Shown here in pieces: positions 1 to 9,766 of a DNA stretch of 64,000 bases (position 1 is its first letter; every line of letters begins with the position of its first letter). Where the stretch lies: contig JANQSE010000007.1 of the NCBI GenBank assembly GCA_028284195.1, positions 62,001 to 126,000 of the forward strand, given 5' to 3'. The DNA comes from Balneola sp. (GTDB lineage Bacteria; Bacteroidota; Rhodothermia; Balneolales; Balneolaceae). The notes under the pieces were generated by a model. The model was not told the origin of the DNA and did no database searches. It saw only the letters and a program-made list of their open reading frames with translations. Both the position numbers and the translations under genes were made by a program.

Positions 1-1513
1 TCACATTAAAGTTAGTAGTATTTCTTTGACGTCTGAAAACACTACCATCACGACCTGGATCAGCAATAGGAGATTCGTAATCAGTGTCAGTGATAGCTCG
101 GTAATCAATACCTGCTAATCCATTAATGCTTAACCAGTCTGTAATTTTATAAGTAGGAGCTATGTTAGCAACAATTTGAGTTATTCTGGTTTCACGATCT
201 TCTTCAAACAAAATAACAGCAGGGTTATTTTGACCGCCTTGCTCAGTGTTAGGATTGTAACTTCCATCTGGTAGGAATGGGAAAGATACGGGAGCCTCTT
301 CAATTGACTGATAGAAAGGACAGTTTACAAAGAATCCATCCTGGCAAACACTAGGAGAATCAGTAGATGTTAAACCTAGGGTTACGCGAGCATCAAATTT
401 ATCATTGAAGTCATGATCAATGTTTGCTCGAACATTATATCGGGTAAAGTCAACATCTTCTACCTGTGATTCTGTATACTCACGACCACCAGAGATAAAG
501 AAACGAGTTTTCTCATCTCCACCTGTAGCATTAAAGTTTAAATTTTGGCTAACACCTCTTCTGTAAATGAAGTCCTGCCAATCAAAATCTTGTAAATCTG
601 CAACTGCAACTGCAGGATCATAGCCATAACGACTAGAAAGTACACTACGAGTAGTCGCTTCGCCCCATGCATCAACGTGAAATTCAAACCATTCTTCGGA
701 ATTTAAAAGATCATATTGTCTTTCAACTTCTCTGAATCCAGTTTCAAAATTAACATTAATTTGGGTAGCACCTGCACGCCCTCGCTTTGTAGTGATCAAA
801 ACTACACCATTTGCAGCTTGGGCACCATAAATTGCTGCAGCTGAAGCATCTTTCAACACCTCAATCGACTCAATGTCTTGAGGAGCGATCGCGTTTAGAG
901 GGGATAGGTCATTTACAGTACTCTGGTTTGCAAAACTTATTTGAACACCATCCACAATATATAGAGGAGCATTTCCTGCGGTGAGAGAGCCTTGTCCACG
1001 AACACGAACATTAAATCCACCACCAGGGTTACCACTAGTTGTTGTAATAGTTACACCAGCAGCACGACCTTGCAGTAAGGATTCTGTATTCTGAACTGTA
1101 ACATCTTCAAAATCTCTAGAGCTTACTCGAGCAATAGAGCCGGTAAGTTCTCTTTTTGATACTTGGCCATAACCAGTAACAATAAGTTCATCTAAGCCAA
1201 GGATGTCAGTTTCCAATTCAATATTTAAGGTAACAATACCGCTTCCTACTTGTACTGTAGTTTCAAATGTTTTGAAACCAACAGAACTTGCGCGAAGCGT
1301 ATAAGTTCCTGCAGGCACAGCAGTAAGTGTGTACTTACCTTCGGCATCGGAAGTAGTTCCTTTGCTTATCTGTACAAGAACAATATTAGCAGCTGGAACT
1401 GTAACCCCATTATCTGCTTCGGTAATAGTACCTGTTATGGTACCTGATTGTGCAAAAGCAGCTAGAGGTAGCAGTAGTGCTAAAAGAAGAGAAAAATGTA
1501 GCTTTTTATACAT
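1..1513 (-). CDS. SusC/RagA-family TonB-dependent outer-membrane receptor (C-terminus cut by window edge)
   Basis: My own minus-strand translation from the ATG at 1511-1513 stays open to the window edge (about 504 residues). It starts with a signal peptide ending near AAFAQ. A CarboxypepD_reg-like beta-sandwich follows (GTITGTITEADNG, then DAEGKYTL and a GFKTFE segment). Next is the plug domain with VTGYGQVSKRELTGSI, the family's RVRGQGSL motif, PLYIVDGV, and IEVLKDASAAAIYGAQAANGV, which are hallmarks of SusC/RagA proteins. The first barrel strands follow and the rest lies outside the window. Such receptors import oligosaccharides, peptides or other large substrates with a SusD-type lipoprotein; that partner is not visible here, so the substrate is unknown. 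Family assignment is firm. Confidence 0.95.
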   Translation of the reverse strand, partial: MYKKLHFSLLLALLLPLAAFAQSGTITGTITEADNGVTVPAANIVLVQISKGTTSDAEGKYTLTAVPAGTYTLRASSVGFKTFETTVQVGSGIVTLNIELETDILGLDELIVTGYGQVSKRELTGSIARVSSRDFEDVTVQNTESLLQGRAAGVTITTTSGNPGGGFNVRVRGQGSLTAGNAPLYIVDGVQISFANQSTVNDLSPLNAIAPQDIESIEVLKDASAAAIYGAQAANGVVLITTKRGRAGATQINVNFETGFREVERQYDLLNSEEWFEFHVDAWGEATTRSVLSSRYGYDPAVAVADLQDFDWQDFIYRRGVSQNLNFNATGGDEKTRFFISGGREYTESQVEDVDFTRYNVRANIDHDFNDKFDARVTLGLTSTDSPSVCQDGFFVNCPFYQSIEEAPVSFPFLPDGSYNPNTEQGGQNNPAVILFEEDRETRITQIVANIAPTYKITDWLSINGLAGIDYRAITDTDYESPIADPGRDGSVFRRQRNTTNFNV

Positions 1514-1638
1514 ATTTAGCCTCTTAATTAATTAAAGGTTTTATTTTTTGTGCTAATTGTAAAATACAGTTAACAACACGTAATATTGCAAGATGAGCTA
1601 AGAATTACAAAGATTTTTTAAACTTTTTTAATATTAAA

Positions 1639-3057
1639 TCAAAGGTTGTCTCTCAAAATTGTACCATTAAGCCAAGATTCTCTTTGTTGGTATTCGATGT
1701 TAAAATATCTTTGATCTCTAACGAGTAAAAAATGGTTGAAGGAAAAGTTTTTTGTACTGTTTCTGGGTTTGGTAAAAAAGAAGTTTTCAAAAAAATCCTG
1801 ACTATTATAAGAATAAGACCATTTCATAGTATTAAGTGTACTATCTATATACCAAGGGGCGCCAAATAGTATATACATCATGCCAGGGTCAGTTTTCCAG
1901 CCTTCCTTAAAATTAGTGAATTGTTTGTTTGCCTCTTCAACCCGCTCGTAGTATAAAGAGATCACATCTTTGGCAATACGTGAATTCTTGATATTTGAAA
2001 GCCAAAACCTATCAATCGCTGCTTTCAGTGAATCATCTGAGTTAATGCTCATCATCTCTTTGTATTTTTTTGATGACATTAAATAGATCAAGGGTTGAGC
2101 GAGTTCTCTTGGTGTTTTGATAGAAGGGTAATGTTTGCTTTTAATGGAAAAATGACGAGACTTACGAGATAGTTCTTCTTTGTTTTCATCATATAAATCA
2201 ACTTCAAATTGGTAAGCCCCTCTTGCCAAATCAACAAAGTGATACTTTATAAGTACATATCCGTTTTGATTTAGAATCCTGGAATTTTCACTAATTACTT
2301 CAAATTTGTCTAAATCGACACCTTTATTTTGTATAGAAGAGTTTGCATACGCAAATCCACTTAATGGACGTGCTGGTTCAGTATCTGAATTAAATTTTAT
2401 TAATCTAGTTTTAACTAAAAGCTGTTTATTAGATTCCGAATTAGTAACCTGGAAGACAAATCGTATAGAATCAATCTTCCCTGGTAAATCATAGGTACTT
2501 ATTGTAGAAAATTCTTGCTCTCCCTCTAAATCTTTTCCAAGTAAATTTATTCCAGTAAGGGAAGGCTTTGAAGTTGTTGGATCAGGAATAAAGGTGTTCA
2601 TTTTTCTAGTAGTCTGTTTCCCTGATCCTAAATCGGTTACAGTAAGCCATACTTCATACTCACCTGGTTGTTTAGCTTCTCTGTGAGAAAAAGTATATAT
2701 ATCTTGGTTAGTAGAAATATCGTCTCTTTTACTCGATATAGTTTTGTTGATTACTTTTGGAGCGGTAACTCGTGATGAACCACCTTTGTCAATGAATTTT
2801 AATTCAAGCGATACTTGTGCTTGGAATTCATCTTCGATTTTTTTGTACACCAAACTTCCATATACTATATCAGCGCTTATATTAATTCCAGGGTTCCCAT
2901 TCTCATCAAAAAGACCCAGTACAAAAAATCTCACTTCAGGATAACCCGGTTGATAGCCATATGATGAGCCATGAGATACATCTAGACTTTGTGTTGAAGA
3001 ACATCCTAAAAGTATAAGAATGCCTACTAATAATAGAGTTAAAATATTATTGTACAT
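1639..3057 (-). CDS. GWxTD domain-containing lipoprotein
   Basis: The open frame extends to 3201, but the ATG at 3055-3057 gives a proper lipoprotein signal (MYNN, a hydrophobic stretch, then ILLGC with lipid Cys about residue 19), so I take that start (472 aa). The middle is beta-rich, resembling Ig-like or fibronectin-like repeats (for example PGEYEVWLTVTDLG and RGAYQFEVDLYD). The C-terminal 90 residues hold the GWxTD motif (GWKTD, about residues 386-390) followed by YILFGAPWYID. The family is typical of Bacteroidota and related phyla and its biochemical role is unknown. The gene is divergent from pyruvate kinase, whose start is about 95 bp away. Confidence 0.85.
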   Translation of the reverse strand: MYNNILTLLLVGILILLGCSSTQSLDVSHGSSYGYQPGYPEVRFFVLGLFDENGNPGINISADIVYGSLVYKKIEDEFQAQVSLELKFIDKGGSSRVTAPKVINKTISSKRDDISTNQDIYTFSHREAKQPGEYEVWLTVTDLGSGKQTTRKMNTFIPDPTTSKPSLTGINLLGKDLEGEQEFSTISTYDLPGKIDSIRFVFQVTNSESNKQLLVKTRLIKFNSDTEPARPLSGFAYANSSIQNKGVDLDKFEVISENSRILNQNGYVLIKYHFVDLARGAYQFEVDLYDENKEELSRKSRHFSIKSKHYPSIKTPRELAQPLIYLMSSKKYKEMMSINSDDSLKAAIDRFWLSNIKNSRIAKDVISLYYERVEEANKQFTNFKEGWKTDPGMMYILFGAPWYIDSTLNTMKWSYSYNSQDFFENFFFTKPRNSTKNFSFNHFLLVRDQRYFNIEYQQRESWLNGTILRDNL

Positions 3058-3152
3058 ATCTTCAAATTTTTTTGAAAAAACATAAACCGTTTCTAAAGTA
3101 ACATCTTTTAGGATATCTTTAGTATAAGTAAATTTTTTGCACAAATAATTAT

Positions 3153-4586
3153 ATGATTTCAACAAATCGCAGAACAAAAATCGTTTGCACAATCGGGCCA
3201 AGTTGTAACAGCAAAGAGGGAATAGAAAATTTAGTTTTACACGGAATGAATGTAGCTCGCTTGAATTTTTCTCATGGGACCCACAAAGAACATGCTATAG
3301 TAATAAAACATATACGTGATATTGCCAAAAAACTGAAGTACAGTATTCCCATTTTAATGGATTTACAAGGTCCAAAGATAAGGGTTGGAACAATGAAAAA
3401 CGGTGGCCAGGTGTTGAAAACAGATAGTATTGTTTCTATAACTGGAGAAAGTGTTCAGGGTACACCTTCTAAAATACCAATCGATTATAAAAACCTTGTT
3501 AAAGAAGCTGAAGTTGGAAATACTATTTTACTGGATGATGGATTGCTAGAATTTGAAATTACAGAAAAGACAGAGAAAGGGCTAAAAGCAAGAGTTGTGG
3601 TTGGGGGTTTACTTAAATCGAGAAAAGGTGTAAATCTCCCGAATGTAAATATCTCAATTCCCGCGTTAACAGAAAAAGATATAAAGGATATTGAATTTGG
3701 TATTGAGCAAGATGTGGATTTTATAGCACTTTCTTTTGTAAGGTCTGCTAAAGATATCAGAGATATTGTATCTCGTGTTCGTTCAGCTGGTAGCCAAGCG
3801 GCTATCATTGCGAAAATAGAAAAGCCGGAAGCTCTTGATGTGATAGATGAGATTATTGAGGAATGTGATGGCATTATGGTGGCTCGTGGTGATTTAGGGA
3901 TTGAGATACCAACCGAAAAAGTTCCGATAGTTCAAAAGTCATTAATTGAAAAGTGCAGAATGGCGGGCAAACCAATTATCACTGCTACTCAGATGTTAGA
4001 TTCTATGATCAATAATCCACGGCCAACCAGAGCAGAAAGTTCCGATGTTGCAAATGCAGTAATTGATGGTACGGATGCGGTAATGTTATCAGGTGAGACA
4101 GCGGCAGGTAAATACCCAATGGAAGCAGTTAATGTAATGAATCGTATCTGCAAGCATGTTGAGGAGAACCGATCTAATTTATTTAACAGCTTGGAGTATG
4201 ATAAACCTGAATGGAAAGAGAAGCAGGTTGAAGAATCATTATCTCATTCCTGTGTAATGATAGCTGAAAATGTGGAAGCTAAAGTTATAGGTACATTAAC
4301 AAATTCGGGAAGTACTGCAAGAAGAATAGCCAAATTTAGACCTCGTGCTCCAATTATCGCATTTACTGAAAGCCAGAAAGTCAGGCGCCAGTTGAATTTA
4401 GTATGGGGTGTTTATTCTGTACGGGTGGAAAAGGTATTCGATACTGATAAAGGTGTAAAGCTAATGGAAGAATACCTTCAGGAAAATGGACTTGTTAAAA
4501 AAGGAGACCGTGCTATTCTTACTACAGGTATACCCATTGCTAAAAGGGGCAGCACCAATATGATTAAAGTAAGCACCATCGAATAG
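3153..4586 (+). CDS. pyk: Pyruvate kinase
   Basis: The 477-residue protein is full length for the family. It converts phosphoenolpyruvate and ADP to pyruvate and ATP in the cytoplasm, the last step of glycolysis. Visible signatures are TKIVCTIGPSC at the N-terminus, MDLQGPKIRVG, the Mg/K-site segment IAKIEKPEALD, VARGDLGIEIP, and the TATQMLDSMINNPRPTRAE block followed by SGETAAGKYP. The C-terminal allosteric-type domain is present (TNSGSTARRIAKFRP). The ATG at 3153 precedes MISTNRRTKIV, the usual family start. The next gene starts 37 bp downstream on the same strand. Confidence 0.97.
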   Translation: MISTNRRTKIVCTIGPSCNSKEGIENLVLHGMNVARLNFSHGTHKEHAIVIKHIRDIAKKLKYSIPILMDLQGPKIRVGTMKNGGQVLKTDSIVSITGESVQGTPSKIPIDYKNLVKEAEVGNTILLDDGLLEFEITEKTEKGLKARVVVGGLLKSRKGVNLPNVNISIPALTEKDIKDIEFGIEQDVDFIALSFVRSAKDIRDIVSRVRSAGSQAAIIAKIEKPEALDVIDEIIEECDGIMVARGDLGIEIPTEKVPIVQKSLIEKCRMAGKPIITATQMLDSMINNPRPTRAESSDVANAVIDGTDAVMLSGETAAGKYPMEAVNVMNRICKHVEENRSNLFNSLEYDKPEWKEKQVEESLSHSCVMIAENVEAKVIGTLTNSGSTARRIAKFRPRAPIIAFTESQKVRRQLNLVWGVYSVRVEKVFDTDKGVKLMEEYLQENGLVKKGDRAILTTGIPIAKRGSTNMIKVSTIE

Positions 4587-4623
4587 CCTACAGCGTTAAC
4601 TTATATATTTTCATATGTAGCTC

Positions 4624-7344
4624 ATGAAAAACCATCTGTTAATTTTATGTGTTTGCCTGATTGGCTTGGGATGCGGAACCGGTTTAAAATCCAGATGGGG
4701 CAACTTTACTGCTTATTATAATACCTATTATAATGCCAAAAAAAGTTATCAGGCTGGATTGGAAAAGGTAGTAACCGCCAATTCTACATATAACCCTCAG
4801 CAGCCTATCAGAATTCATGAAATCCCAATTAATGTTGGTTTGCGAGATTTTGAAAAAGCCATTAATAAAGGAGCGGAAATACTAAGAAAGCATGGCGATT
4901 CTAAATGGGTAGATAATTCTCTGAACCTTATAGGGAAATCCTATTATTTCAGGAAAGAATACTTTTCAGCCGATCAGAAGTTTCTTGAGCTGGTTGCAAC
5001 AACAGATGATAATCGCTTAATTCAGGAAGCAGTGATTTGGAGGAGCCGTGTTTTGCTCGAAATGGAATTATATGGCCAGGGCATTCAATACATCACCGAG
5101 CAGTTGAAAAGTCTTGAGGGGCAGTGGACAGTTCGCAACAAAGCAGAACTAAAGTCTATTTTAGCTCAGTATTATGTAGTGCAGCAAAACTGGGAACAGG
5201 CAATTATTCAGCTTAATGAGGCATTGCCGGATCTGGCTTCAAAAAAGTATAAAGAGCGGGGATATTTTTTGTTAGGGCAGCTAAATGAAAGAACTGGTAG
5301 CTCAAGAGAAGCATACGTGGCATTTACGGAGGTTGAGAATCATTATTATGATTATGATTTACAATACTTGGCCCTTAGAAAAAAGGCAGAAACAGCCCGC
5401 AATCTTGGAGATTCTGGTGTAGCGCTTCAAACATTTTCAAAAATGATAAAGGATGATAAGAACACTGAGTTTAAAGCAGAACTCGATTATGAAATAGCCA
5501 AAACACATCAGGACAGAAAAGAATATCAGGAAGCAGAGTACATATATAAGAGCATATTACATAACACAATTAACCGGCCTACTGCTGAAACCAAAGCATT
5601 AGCTTATTATGGTTTAGCAGAAGTGTACAGGTTTGGATATGATGATTTGGAAATGGCTGCAGCTTATTACGATACAGCTTCCCGACAGAATGCTGCGCTT
5701 CAAAAATTACCTGAAAATTTTAATGCAAGCGAACTGGCAGTTTCTTTTGGAGAATATTCCCGATTAAAAAAAGAACTCGCATTCAGAGACAGTGTACTGT
5801 GGGTTTCAAGTCTTTCGCAAACACAGTTAGATTCGTTAATAGCCGAAATCAAGAAAAGAAAACTAAGAGAAATAGAAGAAGCCCGGCAAAATATTGAACA
5901 TGAGCAGAATACACTTGTAAATATTACAGGTGAAGAAACATCTGAAATTGGAAGTAATGGCAATGGATTTTTAAATGTGAATAATCCAGCGGCGCAGTCT
6001 AATGCTAAGGTTCAGTTTCAAGCTATTTGGGGAAACAGGCCATTGGTAGATAATTGGAGAGTTCAGGAACTTATTGTTAATTCAGGGCCAAATCAGCAAA
6101 CTATAAACTCCGATATTAACACATCTCAATTCGGTGGTCAATCAACGGTGTTAGATGTATCTGTGGATCTTTCTGATATCCCATTCTCTGAAGAGGAAAA
6201 AAGAAAAGTAAAAAGCGGAGCTGCAAGCTTTAAATATGAACTGGGTAATCTGTTTTTTATCTCATTAGAGATGCCAGACAGTGCGATAATATATTTTCAG
6301 GATATTATCCGGAATCACCCTGAAAGTGAAGAGTTTGCGGTGTCATTATATTCATTATCTGAAGCCCAGAGTATTTTGGGGTTAAATGAAGAAGCAAAAG
6401 ATAACGCAATTGAGTTGATAGACCGGTTTCCAGGATCACAATACGCTGTTCCATTGGCTGATAAATATGGAATTGAATTGCCGAAAACAACCAAAATAAA
6501 AGATCTTACGCTCCTTCAGCAGTATCATAAATTGAAGGCAGACACATCACTTTCCAAATCTCAATTTGCCGAAAAAAGCACAACGCTGGCGCTGGAAAAT
6601 AATGACAATATAGAGTCAGCCGGGATACTTTATGAAGCGATCCAGCAGTACATTCTTCTTGGAAAAGAAGGTATGGTTTACAACACAAATTATGCGCAAT
6701 TGGTGAGGCTGAAATCTGATTGGAAACAAGCCAGACAAGAGTTTGAACAGGAACAGAAAAACGCTCGTGCTTTGCTTCAGGATACGTCTGTTACTGATCT
6801 GGAAAAACAAACCCTCCAATCTCTTATAGACTCTACATTGGCGGAACCAAATCTTGATGATTTTTTTTCGTATTCAGGAGAAAACTGGAATAAAGCACGA
6901 ATTAATATTGACCTCTTTTTAACAAATTTTCCGAACTCACCATTAACTTCTCAAGTCAGGATTTTAAAACAAGAACTTCAACTTCCCGCTAAAAAGATAG
7001 GTGCTGCCTCAGCACCTGAAGCAGAAGTAAAGCAGAATAGTGAAACTCTAACTTGTACCGACCTTAAAATTGAACCCATAATTCGAGGTGGATTGGATAC
7101 ATTTCTTGCTAACATTGCAAATTCTGGTAGCGTTTCAGAACAAGATCAGAAAGGAATTACATATCGTTTTTTAATCAATCAAAGAGGAGTAGTAGAAAAG
7201 TATAATCTTGTATCGAATTCCATTAATGAAGATATAGCTCGTGCGTTTAGCGAGGCTATTGATGAAGGCCTTTCCTTTGAACCTGTTTTATTAAATGGTG
7301 AAGCTATACAAGTAGAGTGTTTTGTTACTTTTCCAATCAGGTAG
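4624..7344 (+). CDS. TPR-repeat lipoprotein, SprE/PorW-like, with a C-terminal TonB-C-like domain
   Basis: The 906-residue protein has a lipoprotein signal (LIGLGC, Cys about residue 17). The mature protein begins with an RWGNFTAYYNTYYNAKKSYQ segment that resembles SprE/PorW proteins, which in Bacteroidota support gliding and type IX secretion. Many helical TPR-like repeats follow (KSYYFRKEYFSADQKFLEL, GYFLLGQLNERTG, YYGLAEVYRFG). A charged coiled region lies near residues 400-430. The last 70 residues (YRFLINQRGVVEKYNLV to VECFVTFPIR) look like the C-terminal domain of energy-transducer TonB, an unusual end for a TPR lipoprotein. The SprE/PorW assignment is by resemblance only. The gene ends 8 bp inside the convergent pyrD. 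Confidence 0.75.
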   Translation: MKNHLLILCVCLIGLGCGTGLKSRWGNFTAYYNTYYNAKKSYQAGLEKVVTANSTYNPQQPIRIHEIPINVGLRDFEKAINKGAEILRKHGDSKWVDNSLNLIGKSYYFRKEYFSADQKFLELVATTDDNRLIQEAVIWRSRVLLEMELYGQGIQYITEQLKSLEGQWTVRNKAELKSILAQYYVVQQNWEQAIIQLNEALPDLASKKYKERGYFLLGQLNERTGSSREAYVAFTEVENHYYDYDLQYLALRKKAETARNLGDSGVALQTFSKMIKDDKNTEFKAELDYEIAKTHQDRKEYQEAEYIYKSILHNTINRPTAETKALAYYGLAEVYRFGYDDLEMAAAYYDTASRQNAALQKLPENFNASELAVSFGEYSRLKKELAFRDSVLWVSSLSQTQLDSLIAEIKKRKLREIEEARQNIEHEQNTLVNITGEETSEIGSNGNGFLNVNNPAAQSNAKVQFQAIWGNRPLVDNWRVQELIVNSGPNQQTINSDINTSQFGGQSTVLDVSVDLSDIPFSEEEKRKVKSGAASFKYELGNLFFISLEMPDSAIIYFQDIIRNHPESEEFAVSLYSLSEAQSILGLNEEAKDNAIELIDRFPGSQYAVPLADKYGIELPKTTKIKDLTLLQQYHKLKADTSLSKSQFAEKSTTLALENNDNIESAGILYEAIQQYILLGKEGMVYNTNYAQLVRLKSDWKQARQEFEQEQKNARALLQDTSVTDLEKQTLQSLIDSTLAEPNLDDFFSYSGENWNKARINIDLFLTNFPNSPLTSQVRILKQELQLPAKKIGAASAPEAEVKQNSETLTCTDLKIEPIIRGGLDTFLANIANSGSVSEQDQKGITYRFLINQRGVVEKYNLVSNSINEDIARAFSEAIDEGLSFEPVLLNGEAIQVECFVTFPIR

Positions 7345-8368
7345 CGTGTATTTGGATTCCTTTTTTTAAGCGTTTTACCAAGCCAGGGCCTTCATATACT
7401 AAGCCCGTATAAATTTGAAGAAGATTTGCTCCGGCATCAATTTTATGCTGTGCAGATTCAGGGCTGTCGATACCGCCTACCCCAATGATAGGCTTTGATC
7501 CTTTTAATACCTCATACAACCAGGAAACTATAGCATCACTTTTTTCAGATATTGCTGCTCCGCTTAAGCCTCCATTCCCAATTTTATCTAAAGCGGTTTG
7601 AGGCGTGGAAAGTCTTTCACGATTAGATGAAGTATTTGTAGCTACATAGCCATCTATGTCGAATTTCTCACAAATTTCAACGAGTTGTTGCAAGTCTTTT
7701 TTGGGCGTATCAACCGAAAATTTCACTAACGTTGGTATTTGAGAAGATGAGAGGTTTAATCCTTTCAGCAAAGCGGTTAATGCGCCAGGGTCTTCAAAAG
7801 TTTTGCCTTCTCCTGTATTAGGGCAGGATATATTTATCGTTATATAATCAGCAGCTTCTTTCGCCTTTTCGTAGCTGTAAGCATAATCAGCAATAGCGGC
7901 ATTTCCATGGATAGCAGTATCGTTGGTTTTCGCGATGTTTACTCCAAGCGGGATATCCAATGAAAGCTTTTTAAGGCGTTCAGTCACAATCTCTGCACCG
8001 TCATTGTTCAAACCCATTCTGTTGATTAATGACCGATCCTCGGGCAGGCGAAAAGCCCGGGGCTTGAGGTTTCCTTTCGAAGCTTTTGTAGTGATACTTC
8101 CTATTTCTACAAACCCAAATCCTAAAGACTGCATCGCTTTTGGAGTTGTGCCATTTTTATCAAATCCGGCTGCAAGCCCTATCGGGTTTTTAAATGTCAA
8201 TCCCCAGAATTCCTGTTCAATATTTTTACTACTGCCATAAACAAGAGATACCATTGATTGCAATATCGCTGAATTGTTAGTTGAAGAGGCTATACGGAGA
8301 GCAAATTCATGAGCTTCTTCTGCATCTTTTCTGAAAATGAAAGGCCTGGCCAGATATTTATAGATCAT
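7337..8368 (-). CDS. pyrD: Dihydroorotate dehydrogenase, class 2-like (quinone-type)
   Basis: The 343-residue protein catalyses the fourth step of pyrimidine synthesis, dihydroorotate to orotate. It has the class 2 N-terminal helical extension expected to contact the membrane (residues 1-30), then NPIGLAAGFDKNG, EIGSITTKASKGN, KPRAFRLPEDRSLINRMGLNN, a KFSVD segment, GYVATNTS, GGLSG and the FMN-phosphate loop GVGGIDS. At the position where class 2 enzymes normally use a catalytic Ser, the sequence reads NISCPNT, with Cys at residue 182 as in class 1 enzymes. The ATG at 8366-8368 gives a family-length protein. It is convergent with the TPR gene and divergent from pabB. Confidence 0.92.
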   Translation of the reverse strand: MIYKYLARPFIFRKDAEEAHEFALRIASSTNNSAILQSMVSLVYGSSKNIEQEFWGLTFKNPIGLAAGFDKNGTTPKAMQSLGFGFVEIGSITTKASKGNLKPRAFRLPEDRSLINRMGLNNDGAEIVTERLKKLSLDIPLGVNIAKTNDTAIHGNAAIADYAYSYEKAKEAADYITINISCPNTGEGKTFEDPGALTALLKGLNLSSSQIPTLVKFSVDTPKKDLQQLVEICEKFDIDGYVATNTSSNRERLSTPQTALDKIGNGGLSGAAISEKSDAIVSWLYEVLKGSKPIIGVGGIDSPESAQHKIDAGANLLQIYTGLVYEGPGLVKRLKKGIQIHAT

Positions 8369-8448
8369 AAAATTTTGATGTGTTCAATAATAAGAAAACC
8401 CTGAAATAAATGATGGATTAGCCTTATCATCGAAGGCATTCATTTAGT

Positions 8449-9708
8449 ATGGCAGATCAGGATAAAATCATAGCAACGTTGGTGCAGTATTTCCGAAAAA
8501 AAGGAGATGTGATTGTGCTTGAGTCTCAAATGAAAAATCATCCTGCGAGTACTAAAACATATATTGCTGCAGAACCTGCGAACTATATAAAATTTAAAGA
8601 AGGTAAATTATGCACTTCTTTAGATTCAGTTCAAAATATCCAATCAGAAAATCCATGGGAGGCTTTAAACAAGTTTCAAAAAACTGTTCAGGATTGGATG
8701 TTCGGCTTTTTGAGCTACGATATGAAAAATCATATCGAGAATCTGAATTCGGAAAATCGCGTGTTGCTAAAAACTCCTGAGCTCTATTTTTTTGTTCCGG
8801 GGTTCCTGGCTGAAATATCTCTCCAATCCGGTTTAAAGGTATTAAGAGGGAGTATCCCTCAGAATGTGCCAGATAGTATTGCTGAAGGCGATGTGAGTAT
8901 TAGGTCGAAAAAGAGGACACCAAAAGAGTGGTACGTGCAGAAGATTAGCGCGGTACAGAAACAGATAAAAGAAGGGGCATACTATGAGGTTAACCTTTCG
9001 CATCCGTTAGAGTTTGAATTTGATGGAAAAGGCTGGGATTTATATCAAAGAATGAAATTAACAGGGGAGGTACCGTTTGCATCTTATATGAAGTTAGGCG
9101 ATACAGAAGTTTGTTCGTCTTCTCCTGAGCGATTTCTATGCAAAAAGGGAGATAGAGTTTTTTCCCAGCCTATAAAGGGCACTATATCTCGTTCTCACGA
9201 GAATGACGAGCTGACGATTAAGAAACTGAGTGAATCCAAAAAAGATCAGGCCGAAAACCTGATGATTGTTGATCTTGTTCGAAACGATTTGAGCAGGGTA
9301 TCAAAAAAAGGCTCAGTAAAAGTGAAAGATCTGTTCGAAATACAGAGCTTTAAAACGGTGCACCAAATGGTGTCGACAGTAGAAGCTATAGCGAAGGGAA
9401 ATGTGAGTGCAGTTGATATTGTTCAAGCATGTTTTCCTATGGGGTCAATGACGGGGGCACCCAAAATAGCTGCAATGCAAGCGATCGAAGAATTTGAGGA
9501 TTATAAACGTGGAATTTATTCCGGTTCGATAGGTTATTTCACCCCCGAAGCAGATTTCGATTTCAGTGTTGTGATAAGAACTGCCATTATTCAAAACAAT
9601 ACATTAGTCTATGCCGTTGGAGGGGCTATTACTTCTGATTCTGTTCCGGAGCATGAATGGGAAGAAACATTAGTGAAAGCCCGGCCAATTACTGACCTGA
9701 TGAATTAA
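8449..9708 (+). CDS. pabB: Aminodeoxychorismate synthase component I
   Basis: The 419-residue chorismate-binding enzyme has EVNLSHPLEFEF, SSSPERFL, PIKGTISR, LMIVDLVRNDLSRV, QSFKTVHQMVSTV, FPMGSMTGAPKIAAMQAIEE and RGIYSGSIGYF. The Lys in PIKGT (about residue 243) is the PabB signature; TrpE has an AGT-type motif there. The expected reaction is chorismate plus ammonia or glutamine to 4-amino-4-deoxychorismate for folate synthesis. The N-terminal lobe is shorter and more divergent than in E. coli PabB. No pabA or pabC is next to it. The ATG at 8449 is the first reasonable start. Confidence 0.9.
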   Translation: MADQDKIIATLVQYFRKKGDVIVLESQMKNHPASTKTYIAAEPANYIKFKEGKLCTSLDSVQNIQSENPWEALNKFQKTVQDWMFGFLSYDMKNHIENLNSENRVLLKTPELYFFVPGFLAEISLQSGLKVLRGSIPQNVPDSIAEGDVSIRSKKRTPKEWYVQKISAVQKQIKEGAYYEVNLSHPLEFEFDGKGWDLYQRMKLTGEVPFASYMKLGDTEVCSSSPERFLCKKGDRVFSQPIKGTISRSHENDELTIKKLSESKKDQAENLMIVDLVRNDLSRVSKKGSVKVKDLFEIQSFKTVHQMVSTVEAIAKGNVSAVDIVQACFPMGSMTGAPKIAAMQAIEEFEDYKRGIYSGSIGYFTPEADFDFSVVIRTAIIQNNTLVYAVGGAITSDSVPEHEWEETLVKARPITDLMN

Positions 9709-9766
9709 TTTCCTCTTTAGTGAATGATGTTATTGTGTTCTGGGTTCATGTAACAAATATGGAGTT

